Position numbers and translations under genes: made by a program
The notes under the pieces: model-generated
The model's database searches: none
What the model was told of the DNA's origin: nothing
The model's input: only the letters and a program-made list of their open reading frames with translations
Part shown: positions 8,710 through 17,093 of the stretch, one piece after another
Position numbering within the stretch: position 1 is the stretch's first letter
How the letters are laid out: every line of letters begins with the position of its first letter
Origin: Qipengyuania sp. HL-TH1
GTDB taxonomy: Bacteria > Pseudomonadota > Alphaproteobacteria > Sphingomonadales > Sphingomonadaceae
DNA: 64,000 bases
Direction: 5' to 3'
NCBI RefSeq assembly: GCF_036365825.1
Contig: NZ_CP142675.1
Location: 558,001 to 622,000 of the forward strand

Positions 8710-9267
8710 GTGTCCCGATTGTCGTTCACGCTTGCACTTGTCCTCGGTCTTGCTGTCGCGGGCTGCGATAGGGGCGCACCCGGTGCGGTGCAAGAAAGCA
8801 GCGCTTCATCCGCGCCAACCGTCCAGATCGACCCGAGCGAGGCGGGCACGCCCATGCCCGCGATGACGGTGAGTGATCCGACGGGACGCACGCTCGATCT
8901 CGCCGCGCTGCGCGGGACGCCGGTGCTGCTCAATCTGTGGGCCACATGGTGCGCGCCCTGCGTCAAGGAAATGCCGCTGCTCGACGCGCTGGCCAGCGAA
9001 TATGACGGCCGCCTCAGGGTGCTGACGGTGAGCCAGGACATGCAGGGCGCCGCGGTGGTCGAACCCTTTTTCGCTACCGGCGGCTATGCCCGGCTCGAAC
9101 CGTGGATGGATCCGGACAACGAACTCGGCTTCACGCTCGGCGGCGGGGTGATGCCGACCACCGTGCTCTACGATGCGGCGGGGGAGGAAGTCTGGCGCGT
9201 GCAGGGCGAGTACGACTGGTCGGGCGAAGAAGCCCGCGCCGCCATCGACGCGGCAATCGCGGGATGA
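8710..9267 (+). CDS. TlpA-like thioredoxin-fold lipoprotein
   Basis: A 185-residue periplasmic thiol-disulfide protein of the TlpA/ResA type. The signal peptide ends in a lipobox (LAVAGC, Cys 19), so it is likely anchored to a membrane. The thioredoxin fold carries WATWCAPC with Cys 81 and Cys 84, and a cis-proline loop [10 protein letters not shown] near residue 150. GTG 8710 is chosen because GGAG stands six bases upstream; an ATG at 8692 would share its bases with the argH start codon on the other strand. It probably reduces periplasmic disulfides, perhaps for cytochrome maturation. Confidence 0.85.
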   Translation: MSRLSFTLALVLGLAVAGCDRGAPGAVQESSASSAPTVQIDPSEAGTPMPAMTVSDPTGRTLDLAALRGTPVLLNLWATWCAPCVKEMPLLDALASEYDGRLRVLTVSQDMQGAAVVEPFFATGGYARLEPWMDPDNELGFTLGGGVMPTTVLYDAAGEEVWRVQGEYDWSGEEARAAIDAAIAG

Positions 9268-9296
9268 TTGGGAATTATAGCTCTAAGGGGAGCAAA

Positions 9297-9644
9297 ATGA
9301 GGGTTGCACTGAGTTTAGCGGGGCTGTTGATGCTAACCGCATGCGGGGCGTTCGACCAGTTTGCAGAGGCGAAAGAGGTCGCAGCGCAGAACATGAAGGA
9401 CCCAGCGAGTGTCCAGTTTCGCAACCTTCGCCATTGTCCGGAAAGCCGTGAGATCGTCGTTGGCGAGCGCAACGGTAAGAATTCCTTTGGCGCCTACGAG
9501 GGCTTTGAGGATTTTTGGGTCAAGCGCCGACAGGTCTATACGGTAGGTTCGTCAAGCAACGATGAGTTCATCGCCCTCATGGCCGAATGCGTCGGCATGA
9601 CGGTCGATGAGTTCCAATCGGGAATGCGGGCGGATATGCGCTAA
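9297..9644 (+). CDS. Small lipoprotein of unknown function
   Basis: A 115-residue protein beginning MRVALSLAGLLMLTAC, with a lipobox LTAC and acylated Cys 16. The mature part has MKDPASVQFRNLRHC and GRKNSFGAYEGFEDF-like features seen in small secreted proteins where a Cys pair (CPES and AECVG) could form a disulfide. AGGGGA precedes the ATG by seven bases. Its base composition is lower in GC than the neighbours, and it sits directly downstream of the 3' end of tRNA-Val, so it may be acquired. No function can be given. Confidence 0.65.
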   Translation: MRVALSLAGLLMLTACGAFDQFAEAKEVAAQNMKDPASVQFRNLRHCPESREIVVGERNGKNSFGAYEGFEDFWVKRRQVYTVGSSSNDEFIALMAECVGMTVDEFQSGMRADMR

Positions 9645-9769
9645 TCCGCTTTTTGGTTCCTTTTAGGAAACAATTTAGAGCGGGCAACGCTCGCTGCTTT
9701 TCTATTCGAGATCTGGACTGTCTGCCTCGGAATACGCTCGAAGAGCTTAGTCTTCTGCATTGCAAGACA

Positions 9770-9845
9770 TGGTGGGCGCTGACGGGCTCGAACCGCCGAC
9801 CCTCTCGGTGTAAACGAGATGCTCTACCAACTGAGCTAAGCGCCC
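9770..9845 (-). tRNA. tRNA-Val (anticodon TAC)
   Basis: On the minus strand a full cloverleaf can be folded: acceptor GGGCGCT pairs with AGCGCCC, D arm GCTC...GAGC, anticodon stem TCTCG/CGAGA enclosing loop TTTACAC with anticodon TAC, and a T loop GGTTCGAGCC. The CCA end is encoded (discriminator A plus CCA, 9770-9773). The length is 76 nt. Confidence 0.97.
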
Positions 9846-9934
9846 CCCTGTCCATCGGGGTGGAAGCGCACATAGCGGCTGTTCCTTGAAAATCAATTGC
9901 CGAGAATGCCGCGTGGCCGCTATTCGCCCCGCCC

Positions 9935-10910
9935 ATGACCAAGCTTACCGTCCTCGCCACCGGCGGCACGATTGCCGGGATCGCCGGTTCCGCCATCGCG
10001 CATGACTATCGGTCGGGCGAGATCGGGATCGAGGATTATCTTGAAAAGGTCGGCGGGCTGGGGCTCGAGGCCGAATTGTCGGGCACGCAGATCGCCAATA
10101 TCGATTCGGCCGACATCGGGCCAGCGGTGTGGCAGGCCTTGCATGCCGCCGCGATGGCCGCGCTTAGCAACCCGGAATGCGACGGGATCATCGTCACCCA
10201 CGGCACCGATACGCTGGAAGAAACCGCTTTCCTGCTCGACCTGACGCTGCCGGGGAACAAGCCCGTGGTGGTGGTCGGCGCGATGCGGCCCGCCGATGCG
10301 GTCGGCTATGACGGGCTGCGCAATTTCGCCAATGCGGTGCGGGTGGCGAGCGATCCCGATGCCGCGGGGCGCGGGGTGCTGGTGGTGATGGGCGACCGCG
10401 TGTTCGGCGCGCGCGATGTTTACAAGGTCCGTACCCGCGGGACCGAGGCGTTTCGCGGTTTCCCGCGCGAGATCGGTCGGACTGGTCACGCCCGCTTCGC
10501 TCGAATGGTTCGGCGCGCCCTGGCGCAGCGGGACCGACGCGGCCTTCGCCTGGTCCGATGAGCTACCAGAGGTGATGATCCTTTACGCCCACGCCGGGCT
10601 GGATGCGGCCGCGGTATCGCGGCAGCTGGCCGAGGGCACGCGCGGGATCGTGGTGGCCGGGGTGGGCGAGGGCAATATGCCCGAGAGCGTTCGGCAGGAA
10701 CTGGCACGGCTGGCCGCGCGCGGCATCTGCGTGGTCCGGGCGAGCCGGGCCGACGAAGGGCTGGTCGATCGCGAGCCCGAGGATGCCGGCAATGGCTTCG
10801 TTGCCGCGCGTGCGCTCAACCCGCAAAAGGCGCGCATCCTGCTGCAATTGCTGCTGGCCGCTGGCGAAAGCGATCCCGCCGCCATCCAGCGCGCCTTCGA
10901 CGGGCGTTAA
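9935..10910 (+). pseudogene. Asparaginase, broken by a +1 frameshift
   Basis: The first frame (9935 to about 10475) encodes a type I/II L-asparaginase start: MTKLTVLATGGTIAG with the first catalytic Thr, THGTDTLEETA with the second Thr-Asp pair, and GAMRPADAVGYDG. The homology then continues in the next frame (VGLVTPASLEWFGAPW to AIQRAFDGR, stop 10910). Removing one base near 10471-10480 would give a normal 324-residue enzyme hydrolysing asparagine to aspartate and ammonia. Nothing else is damaged, so this is either a very recent mutation or a sequencing error. It follows tRNA-Val divergently. Confidence 0.85.
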
Positions 10911-11052
10911 GGCCCCCTCTTCTTAAGAGGAGGGGGTTGGGGGTGGTGGCGACGCGCCAGCGTCGCGCTTGCCGCTATCACCACCCCACTGCGACTAGGC
11001 TCGCCTGCGGCTTGCCAAGTCTCGTTGCCCCTCCTCTGAAGAGGAGGGGGCA
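10911..11052. repeat. Intergenic repeat bounded by two near-palindromes
   Basis: This stretch lies between convergent genes. A near-palindrome CCCCCTCTTCTTAAGAGG-type block (10913-10936) and a close relative (GCCCCTCCTCTGAAGAGGAG, from 11027) bound it. Inside, GGGTGGTG near 10940 can pair with CACCACCC near 10980. The whole can fold into a multi-hairpin structure. It may serve as a bidirectional terminator or be a small mobile repeat; only one copy is seen in this window. Confidence 0.7.
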
Positions 11053-11062
11053 TGTTCGTAGA

Positions 11063-12175
11063 TCAGCCGTGCGGCATCACGAGATATTTCTCGCCGGTCT
11101 TCATCTGGCGATAATCGAGGATGGCATCCTTGGTCAGCATGCCCTCGAGATCGACCTTGGTCTTGTAGCCGCTGGCGAAGGTGGTGGTGAGGTTGTCGAG
11201 CACGCGCTTGCGCATGCGCATCACCGTTTCCATTCCCGCGGTCTGCAGGAACGGCGTCAGCAGCCAGCCCGAGAGCGTCCAGCCGAAGCCGTAGCTGGGC
11301 GTCAGCGTGGTCGGCCCGAAGTCGAGGCGGCCATAGATGAACATCCGCTTCTGCTGGTTGGAGCCGTAGCGCGAATATTCGGTCATCTTGCCGACCGCGA
11401 CCTGTTCCATCGCCTTGAAGCAGGTGTCGACCATCTTACCGCCGCCGATCGGATCGAAGCCGTAGAAGGCGTCGGTATCGTCGATCGCCGCCTTGAGCTG
11501 GTCGAGGAAATCGTCGTCGGAGGAATTCACGACATGCGTCGCGCCCTGGTCCTTGAGCAGCTTGGCCTGCTCGTCCTTGCGCACGATATTGACGAGGCCC
11601 ATGCCGTCCTCGAGGCAGATGCGGTTGAGCATCTGGCCGAGATTGGATGCGCCGACGGTGTGCAGGATCGCCTTGTGGCCATCCATCCGGGCGTTCTCGA
11701 CGAAGCCGAGCGCGGTCATCGGATTGACGAAGCTCGACGCGCCGGCTTCGGCGCTGTTATCGCCCAGCGGGAGGCACATGGCGGCATCGGCAATCGCGTA
11801 TTCGCTGTAGGCAGTGCCGGGCACGCAGGCGACCCGCTGGCCCATCAGCGCCTTGGCCATGTCGCTGTCGCCGGTTGCGATGACCGTGCCTGCGCCTTCG
11901 TTGCCTGCGGGCAGGCGCTGGCCATGGCGGGCTTTCTGCCCGGAGTTGAACGGCTCGGGCATCTTGGCGACGACCTTGCCGGGGGAATAGTCGGCGTTCT
12001 CGAAATCGGCCGCGCCGGTCAGGATCGCGAGGTCCGACGGGTTGATCGGCGCGGCTTCCATCTTGACCAGCACCTGATTACCGGTGGGATCGGGAAATTC
12101 GCTCTGCGCGATCTCGACGGTCAGCGTACCGTCGCTTTCAAGAGTGGTGAAAAGCTGCTTTCCGGTGGTGGTCAT
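11063..12175 (-). CDS. Zinc-binding-type alcohol dehydrogenase / quinone reductase family protein
   Basis: The 370-residue product belongs to the medium-chain dehydrogenase/reductase superfamily. The catalytic N-terminal domain has PINPSDLAILTG near residue 45 and GNEGAGTVIATG near 92. The Rossmann domain follows (HKAILHTVGASNLGQMLNRI near 165, the usual GxGxxG region in variant form). Zinc-ligand cysteines of classical alcohol dehydrogenases are not obvious, so a quinone reductase or crotonyl-CoA-reductase-like role is more likely. ATG 12175 has GGGAGA at correct spacing. It stands alone, converging with the asparaginase gene. Confidence 0.82.
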   Translation of the reverse strand: MTTTGKQLFTTLESDGTLTVEIAQSEFPDPTGNQVLVKMEAAPINPSDLAILTGAADFENADYSPGKVVAKMPEPFNSGQKARHGQRLPAGNEGAGTVIATGDSDMAKALMGQRVACVPGTAYSEYAIADAAMCLPLGDNSAEAGASSFVNPMTALGFVENARMDGHKAILHTVGASNLGQMLNRICLEDGMGLVNIVRKDEQAKLLKDQGATHVVNSSDDDFLDQLKAAIDDTDAFYGFDPIGGGKMVDTCFKAMEQVAVGKMTEYSRYGSNQQKRMFIYGRLDFGPTTLTPSYGFGWTLSGWLLTPFLQTAGMETVMRMRKRVLDNLTTTFASGYKTKVDLEGMLTKDAILDYRQMKTGEKYLVMPHG

Positions 12176-12256
12176 CTGCATTCTCCCAATTCAATTCTGG
12201 ACCTAACCGGCCTATCGCTAGGCGCGCTCGTGGCGCTTGGCTAGGGTGACGTTGGG

Positions 12257-13018
12257 TCAACTATCCGCGGGGTAGCTCGCCGATACGAAATACAGGCCGT
12301 GCGGGGGCGCGTTCAATCCCAATTCCTGCCGGTCGCGCGCGGCCAGCGCTTCGGCCATGCGCTCTTCGGGCCAGCGGCCCATGCCGACCAGCGCAAGGCA
12401 GCCGACCATCGAGCGGACCTGGTGATGGAGGAAGCTGCGCGCTTCAGCGTGAACGCGGACTTCCGTGCCCATCGGCGTCGCCACCTGCTCGACATCAAGC
12501 CGGTCGAGCGTTTTCACCGGGCTGTCGGACTGGCAATGGACCGAGCGGAAAGTGGTGAAATCATGCAGCCCGACCAGCGCCTGCGCCGCGCGGTGCATGG
12601 CCTGTGCGTCGAGTTCCTGCGGCACCTGCCACAGGCGGCCGCGTTCCAGCGTCAGCGGCGCGCGGCGGTTGGCAATCCGGTAGACATAGGACCGCCCGGT
12701 GCAGGAAAAGCGCGCATGCCAGTCGTCGGGGACGATCGCGCAATGCGTCACCGCGACGGGATCGGGGCGGAGGTGCGCATTGAGCGCCTCCATCAGGCGG
12801 TAAGGCTTGATGTCCTTTTCGGCATCCAGATGGCTGCGCATCGCGATCGCGTGCACGCCTGCATCGGTCCGGCCGGCGCTGTGCAGCCGCACCTCCTCAC
12901 CCAGCACGCGAAACGCCGCTTCCTCGACCGCCTGCTGGACGCTCGGCCCGTCTTTCTGCCGCTGCAGGCCGAAGAAGGGTGTCCCGTCGAATTCGAGAGT
13001 AAGCGCGAAACGGGTCAT
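12257..13018 (-). CDS. truA: tRNA pseudouridine(38-40) synthase
   Basis: TruA converts uridines 38-40 of the tRNA anticodon arm to pseudouridine. The 253-residue product starts [17 protein letters not shown] and carries [12 protein letters not shown] near residue 47 with the catalytic Asp. [18 protein letters not shown] and the C-terminal [11 protein letters not shown] segment are typical. ATG 13018 gives the family N-terminus. It lies downstream of fmt on the same strand, separated by a REP-like repeat. Confidence 0.96.
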   Translation of the reverse strand: MTRFALTLEFDGTPFFGLQRQKDGPSVQQAVEEAAFRVLGEEVRLHSAGRTDAGVHAIAMRSHLDAEKDIKPYRLMEALNAHLRPDPVAVTHCAIVPDDWHARFSCTGRSYVYRIANRRAPLTLERGRLWQVPQELDAQAMHRAAQALVGLHDFTTFRSVHCQSDSPVKTLDRLDVEQVATPMGTEVRVHAEARSFLHHQVRSMVGCLALVGMGRWPEERMAEALAARDRQELGLNAPPHGLYFVSASYPADS

Positions 13019-13039
13019 CGGCGGCCCACACTCCCCACA

Positions 13040-13126
13040 CCCGTCATTCCCGCGCAGGCGGGAATCCAGCCGACGATCGCGGCAGGCGAGAGGGTATCTG
13101 GGGCCCCGCCTTTGTGGGGGTGACGG
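13040..13126. repeat. Paired inverted REP-like repeat, copy A
   Basis: A GTCATTCCCGCGCAGGCGGG unit at the left faces an inverted GGGGCCCCGCC...GGGGTGAC unit at the right, with about 25 bp of less conserved sequence between. This is the widespread proteobacterial REP-pair layout. Two more copies are at 15483 and 43127. Confidence 0.8.
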
Positions 13127-13139
13127 ACAGGGTCGGCAG

Positions 13140-14048
13140 TCATTCGAGAACGACACCCTTGGCCACCGCGTTGCCGCGCAGGAAGGTGTCCAGGTCCATC
13201 TTCGGCTTGCCCGCGCGTTGCAGTTCGAGCGGACGGATCGCTCCCTCGCTGCATGCGATCGCCAGCCGCTCGTCGAGCACTTCGCCAGGCGCGCCCGACC
13301 CCTCGACCACCTCGGCGCGCAGCAGCTTCACCCGCTGGCCATCGAGTTCGAACCAGGCTCCCGGAAAGGGCGACAGGCCATGGGCGTGCCGAACCACCTC
13401 CACCGCCGGACGGTCCCAGTCGATCCGCGCCTCGGCCTTGTCGATCTTGGCGGCATAGGTCGCATCGGCATCGTCCTGCGCGATCGGCACATGGATATTG
13501 AGGTCGCGCAAGGTGCCGACCATCAGTTGCGCGCCGAGTTCGGCCAGTTCCCCGGTAAGCTCGCCGGTGGTCTTGCCCTCAATCGGGGTGCGCGCCATCG
13601 CCAGCATCGGGCCGGTATCGAGCCCGGCCTCCATCTGCATGATCGTGACGCCGGTCACCTTGTCGCCCGCCATCACCGAGCGGTGGATCGGCGCCGCACC
13701 GCGCCAGCGCGGCAGGATCGAGGCATGCACGTTGAGGCAGCCATGTTCGGGCGCATCGAGCACCGCCTGCGGCAGGATCAAGCCATAGGCAGCGACCACT
13801 GCGACATCGGCGTGGAGTGCGGCGAAGGCTTGCTGCTCTTCGGCCGATCTCAGCGATTTGGGATGGCGGACCTCGATCCCCAGATCGCTGGCGCGCTGGT
13901 GCACCGGGGTGGGGGTCAGTTCCTTCCCGCGGCGGCCACCCGGACGCGGCGGCTGGGTGTAGACGCAGACGACCTCATGCGCCGCATCGACCAGAGCCTG
14001 CAGCGTCGGCACTGCGAAATCGGGCGTTCCCATGAAGATTATGCGCAT
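13140..14048 (-). CDS. fmt: Methionyl-tRNA formyltransferase
   Basis: Fmt formylates initiator Met-tRNA from 10-formyl-tetrahydrofolate, making fMet-tRNA for translation start. The 302-residue product begins [19 protein letters not shown], the standard N-terminus. The formyl-transfer core has [18 protein letters not shown] near residue 107 (catalytic Asn and His) and [13 protein letters not shown] near 140 with the catalytic Asp. The C-terminal tRNA-binding domain follows ([18 protein letters not shown]). The partner deformylase gene def lies about 850 bp away on the other strand, the usual fmt/def neighbourhood. Confidence 0.97.
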   Translation of the reverse strand: MRIIFMGTPDFAVPTLQALVDAAHEVVCVYTQPPRPGGRRGKELTPTPVHQRASDLGIEVRHPKSLRSAEEQQAFAALHADVAVVAAYGLILPQAVLDAPEHGCLNVHASILPRWRGAAPIHRSVMAGDKVTGVTIMQMEAGLDTGPMLAMARTPIEGKTTGELTGELAELGAQLMVGTLRDLNIHVPIAQDDADATYAAKIDKAEARIDWDRPAVEVVRHAHGLSPFPGAWFELDGQRVKLLRAEVVEGSGAPGEVLDERLAIACSEGAIRPLELQRAGKPKMDLDTFLRGNAVAKGVVLE

Positions 14049-14100
14049 GATTGGGCGGTTGGCCTTTCTCTGTTTGGCTGCGGCCCCTATCTGTCGCCCC

Positions 14101-14697
14101 ATGGCATCGCAAGAGATCGAAACCCTCGCCGCCGCACTGGCGCGCCTGCCCGGGCTCGGACCGCGCAGCGCCCGGCGCGCGGTGCTGTGGCTGGTCAAGC
14201 GCCGCGAAAGCGCGCTGCCCGCACTGCTCGAAGCGCTCGCCACGGTGGGCGAAGCGCTGGTCGAATGCGACACCTGCGGCAATGTCGACACCACCAACCC
14301 GTGCGGGATCTGCGCCGATCCGCGGCGCGATCTGAAATCGCTCTGCGTGGTCGAGGATGTCGCCGACCTGTGGGCGCTCGACCGCGCGAAGCTGTTCACC
14401 GGGAAGTACCACGTGCTCGGCGGCAAGCTGTCCGCGCTCGACGGCGTGCGGCCCGAAGACCTCAATATCGCGCAATTGCTGGCGCGCGTGGAGGCGGGCG
14501 GGGTGGACGAAGTGGTGCTGGCGATGAACGCCACGCTCGAAGGGCAGACGACCGCGCATTACCTCGCCGAACGGCTCGAGGAGCATCCCGTGCGCATCAC
14601 GCAGCTCGCCCACGGCCTGCCGGTCGGCGGCGAACTCGACTATCTCGACGAAGGCACGCTTGCACAGGCGCTACGCGCGCGGCGGCCGCTGGGGTAG
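14101..14697 (+). CDS. recR: Recombination protein RecR
   Basis: RecR works with RecO (and RecF) to load RecA on gapped DNA. The 198-residue product has the N-terminal helix-hairpin-helix ([20 protein letters not shown]), the four-cysteine zinc finger [16 protein letters not shown] near residue 57, and a Toprim domain starting [19 protein letters not shown] 14101 gives [18 protein letters not shown]; upstream codons belong to the fmt start region on the other strand. A 146-bp hairpin repeat begins nine bases after its stop. Confidence 0.96.
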   Translation: MASQEIETLAAALARLPGLGPRSARRAVLWLVKRRESALPALLEALATVGEALVECDTCGNVDTTNPCGICADPRRDLKSLCVVEDVADLWALDRAKLFTGKYHVLGGKLSALDGVRPEDLNIAQLLARVEAGGVDEVVLAMNATLEGQTTAHYLAERLEEHPVRITQLAHGLPVGGELDYLDEGTLAQALRARRPLG

Positions 14698-14706
14698 GTT
14701 TTTGAT

Positions 14707-14852
14707 GCGTGCGGGAAGCGCCTCCGCGCTTCCCTTGCGGCTGTGCCATCCCACGCCCCCTCCCGGCCACCCACGGCCCGGTATTCTATGGGGAGGCGGG
14801 AGGGGGCGTGGGATGGTACAGCAAGAGCCGGACGGAAGTCCGGCGCGCACGC
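14707..14852. repeat. 146-bp nested-hairpin repeat, copy 1
   Basis: The ends are GCGTGCG (14707-14713) and CGCACGC (14846-14852). Left hairpin: stem GGGAAGCGC, loop CTCC. Central hairpin: 14740-14822, about 34-bp arms with a few mismatches, loop CGGCCCGGTATTCTA. Right hairpin: stem GCCGGAC, loop GGAA. It begins nine bases after the recR stop, so it may act as a terminator or 3'-end stabiliser. Confidence 0.85.
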
Positions 14853-14897
14853 AACGAACAATTGAAGAATCCGCATGGCGCGACTATCTGGCAACCC

Positions 14898-15464
14898 ATG
14901 GCTATCCGTGAAATCCTCGAAGTGCCGGATCCCCGGCTCAAAACCGTGTCCGAACCCGTCACCGAATTCGGCGACGAGCTGAACGAACTCGTCTCCGACA
15001 TGTTCGAAACCATGTATGCCGCGCCCGGTATCGGCCTTGCCGCGATCCAGGTCGGCGTGCCCAAGCGCGTGCTGGTGATCGACCTCCAGCCCGAGGACGA
15101 GGATGCGGAACCCGAACCGTGCAATCACGACGGGCACGAACACGTCCACTATCCGACGAAGAAGGAACCGCGGGTGTTCATCAACCCCGAAATCCTCGAT
15201 CCCGCGGAAGACCTCGCCAGCTACCAGGAAGGCTGCCTCTCGGTCCCCGACATCTTCGCCGATGTCGACCGTCCGGCGGCCTGCCGCGTGCGTTATCAGG
15301 ACCTCGAGGGCGAAACGCATGAAGAGGACATGGAAGGCCTGATGGCCACCTGCATCCAGCACGAGATGGACCATCTCGAAGGCATCCTGTTCATCGACCA
15401 CCTCAGCCGTCTCAAACGCAACATGGCGCTCAAGAAGCTAAAGAAGCTGCGCGAAGCGGCGTAA
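14898..15464 (+). CDS. def: Peptide deformylase
   Basis: Def removes the formyl group from nascent proteins using a bound metal, normally iron. The 188-residue product contains the three family motifs: [10 protein letters not shown] (residues 43-52), EGCLSVP near 110 with the metal-binding Cys, and QHEMDHLEG near 152 with two metal His and the catalytic Glu. An insertion of acidic and His residues (EDEDAEPEP...HDGHEHVHY) lies between motifs 1 and 2, as in some alphaproteobacterial forms. ATG 14898 gives [14 protein letters not shown]. The preceding 200 bp is the hairpin repeat. Confidence 0.96.
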   Translation: MAIREILEVPDPRLKTVSEPVTEFGDELNELVSDMFETMYAAPGIGLAAIQVGVPKRVLVIDLQPEDEDAEPEPCNHDGHEHVHYPTKKEPRVFINPEILDPAEDLASYQEGCLSVPDIFADVDRPAACRVRYQDLEGETHEEDMEGLMATCIQHEMDHLEGILFIDHLSRLKRNMALKKLKKLREAA

Positions 15465-15482
15465 GGACCTCCCTCAGAATTG

Positions 15483-15570
15483 CGTCATCCCCGCGCAGGC
15501 GGGGATCCAGCTGAGTTGGGTTTCTTTCGCGAAGTTATCTGGGGCCCTGCCTGCGCAGGGGCGACGCATG
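15483..15570. repeat. Paired inverted REP-like repeat, copy B
   Basis: The left unit CGTCATCCCCGCGCAGGCGG and the right unit GGGCCCTGCCTGCGCAGGGG face each other across about 35 bp, between def and rmuC. The same layout is seen at 13040 and 43127, with compensating changes in each hairpin. Confidence 0.8.
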
Positions 15571-15628
15571 TGTTGATTGTGGCAATGTGCACCTAGCGTT
15601 CCCGCTCCGTTCTGCGTAGGGTCGCGCC

Positions 15629-17080
15629 ATGGATCCGACCCTCATCGCCATCATCGTGCTCGTCCTCGGCCTCGCGCTGGGATATTTCCTCGGTCACCGT
15701 CTCGGCTCCGCGCCGGTCAAGGACTGGCAGGCGCGCCACGGCGAGCGCGATGCGGAGGCCAAGGAACTCGACGCGAAGTTCCGCAAGGCGATCGTCGACC
15801 TGGAAAATGCCACGGTCCGGGCGGAGCGGGCCGACGCGCTCGACGGCGAATTGCGCGAAACGCGCCGCCAGCACGAGGCGGTGCTAGATGAAATGCGCCG
15901 CAATAACGGGGCGCTCAGCGCCGAGCTTGCGACGCTGAAGGAAAAGACCGCCAATTTCGAAGAGCAGAAACGCCTGCTGATCGAAGCGCGGGAGGAAATG
16001 CTTAAGGAATTCCAGAACACCGGTTCGGCGGTGCTGACCAAGGCGCAGGATGCCTTTCTCGAACGCGCGACCGAGCGGCTGGGGCATTCGGAGAAAACCT
16101 CCGAAGCGAAGATCCGCGAATTGCTGCAGCCGGTGGGCGACCGGCTCAAGAAATACGAGGACCAGGTCGCCGCGCTGGAGGAAAAGCGCACCAATGCGTT
16201 CTCCTCGCTCGCAGCGCAGATCGAGCAGATGCGGCTGGGCCAGGAAGAGGTCCGGCGCGAGGCGCAGCGGCTCGGCAACAGCCTCACCAACGCGCCAAAG
16301 GCGCGCGGCCGCTGGGGCGAGCGCGCGCTGCAGAACGTGCTCGAACAATGCGGCCTGTCCGAACACACCGATTTCATTCTCGAACATTCGATCGAGACCG
16401 ACGAAGGGCGGCTGCGCCCCGATGCGGTGGTCCATGTGCCGGGCCAGAAGAAGCTGGTGATCGACGCCAAGGTTTCCCTGAACGCCTATCAGGCCGCGTT
16501 CGAGGCCGATGACGAGAACGAACGCATCCGGCATCTCGACCTGCATGCGAAATCGATGCGCGGGCATGTCCAGACGCTGGGTTCGAAAAGCTACCAGAGC
16601 CAGTTCGACGACACGCCCGACTATGTCGTCATGTTCGTTCCGGGCGAGCATTTTGTCGCCGCCGCGCTCGAACACGATCCCGAATTGTGGGACTTCGCCT
16701 TTCGCAACAAGGTGTTGCTGGCCACGCCGACCAACCTCGTCGCCATCGCGCGCACCGTGGCGCAGGTCTGGCGGCAGGACAAAATGGCTGACGAAGCACG
16801 TGAGATCGGCGCAATGGGGGCTGAATTGTATGATCGGCTTCGCGCCGCGTCTGAGCATCTCAAGCGCGTGGGCGGCGGACTGGAAAGCGCAGTGAACAAT
16901 TACAACAAATTCGTCGGCAGCTTCGAGCGCAATGTGCTGTCGTCGGGACGCCGAATGGCGGAAAAGGGAGTGGAGATCGGCAAGGCAGAGATTCCCGACG
17001 TCCCGCTGGTCGAGGGAACGCCACGCTACAACGCCGAAGATGCCGCGCAGATCGCCGACGGGCGCGAAGCAGCAGAGTAG
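15629..17080 (+). CDS. rmuC: DNA recombination protein RmuC
   Basis: RmuC limits inversions at short inverted repeats; its C-terminal domain is nuclease-like. The 483-residue product has an N-terminal membrane anchor (DPTLIAIIVLVLGLALGYFL, residues 2-21), a long coiled coil (about 30-200, rich in Glu, Lys, Arg and Leu), and the RmuC domain from about 210: RGRWGERALQNVLEQ, PDAVVHVPGQKKLVIDAKVS and PDYVVMFVPGEHFVAAAL, then LLATPTNLVAIARTVAQVWR. It is a single gene, convergent with the acyltransferase. Confidence 0.94.
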   Translation: MDPTLIAIIVLVLGLALGYFLGHRLGSAPVKDWQARHGERDAEAKELDAKFRKAIVDLENATVRAERADALDGELRETRRQHEAVLDEMRRNNGALSAELATLKEKTANFEEQKRLLIEAREEMLKEFQNTGSAVLTKAQDAFLERATERLGHSEKTSEAKIRELLQPVGDRLKKYEDQVAALEEKRTNAFSSLAAQIEQMRLGQEEVRREAQRLGNSLTNAPKARGRWGERALQNVLEQCGLSEHTDFILEHSIETDEGRLRPDAVVHVPGQKKLVIDAKVSLNAYQAAFEADDENERIRHLDLHAKSMRGHVQTLGSKSYQSQFDDTPDYVVMFVPGEHFVAAALEHDPELWDFAFRNKVLLATPTNLVAIARTVAQVWRQDKMADEAREIGAMGAELYDRLRAASEHLKRVGGGLESAVNNYNKFVGSFERNVLSSGRRMAEKGVEIGKAEIPDVPLVEGTPRYNAEDAAQIADGREAAE

Positions 17081-17093
17081 GGCACCCCCGTAT

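Noticed and set aside
14660..14911. Open frames across hairpin repeat copy 1 leading into def
   Set aside because: They read through the palindromic repeat; def has its canonical start at 14898.
13040..15570. Repeated GTCATTCCCGCGC units as a CRISPR array
   Set aside because: Units are inverted, few and unevenly spaced, with no spacer pattern or cas genes.
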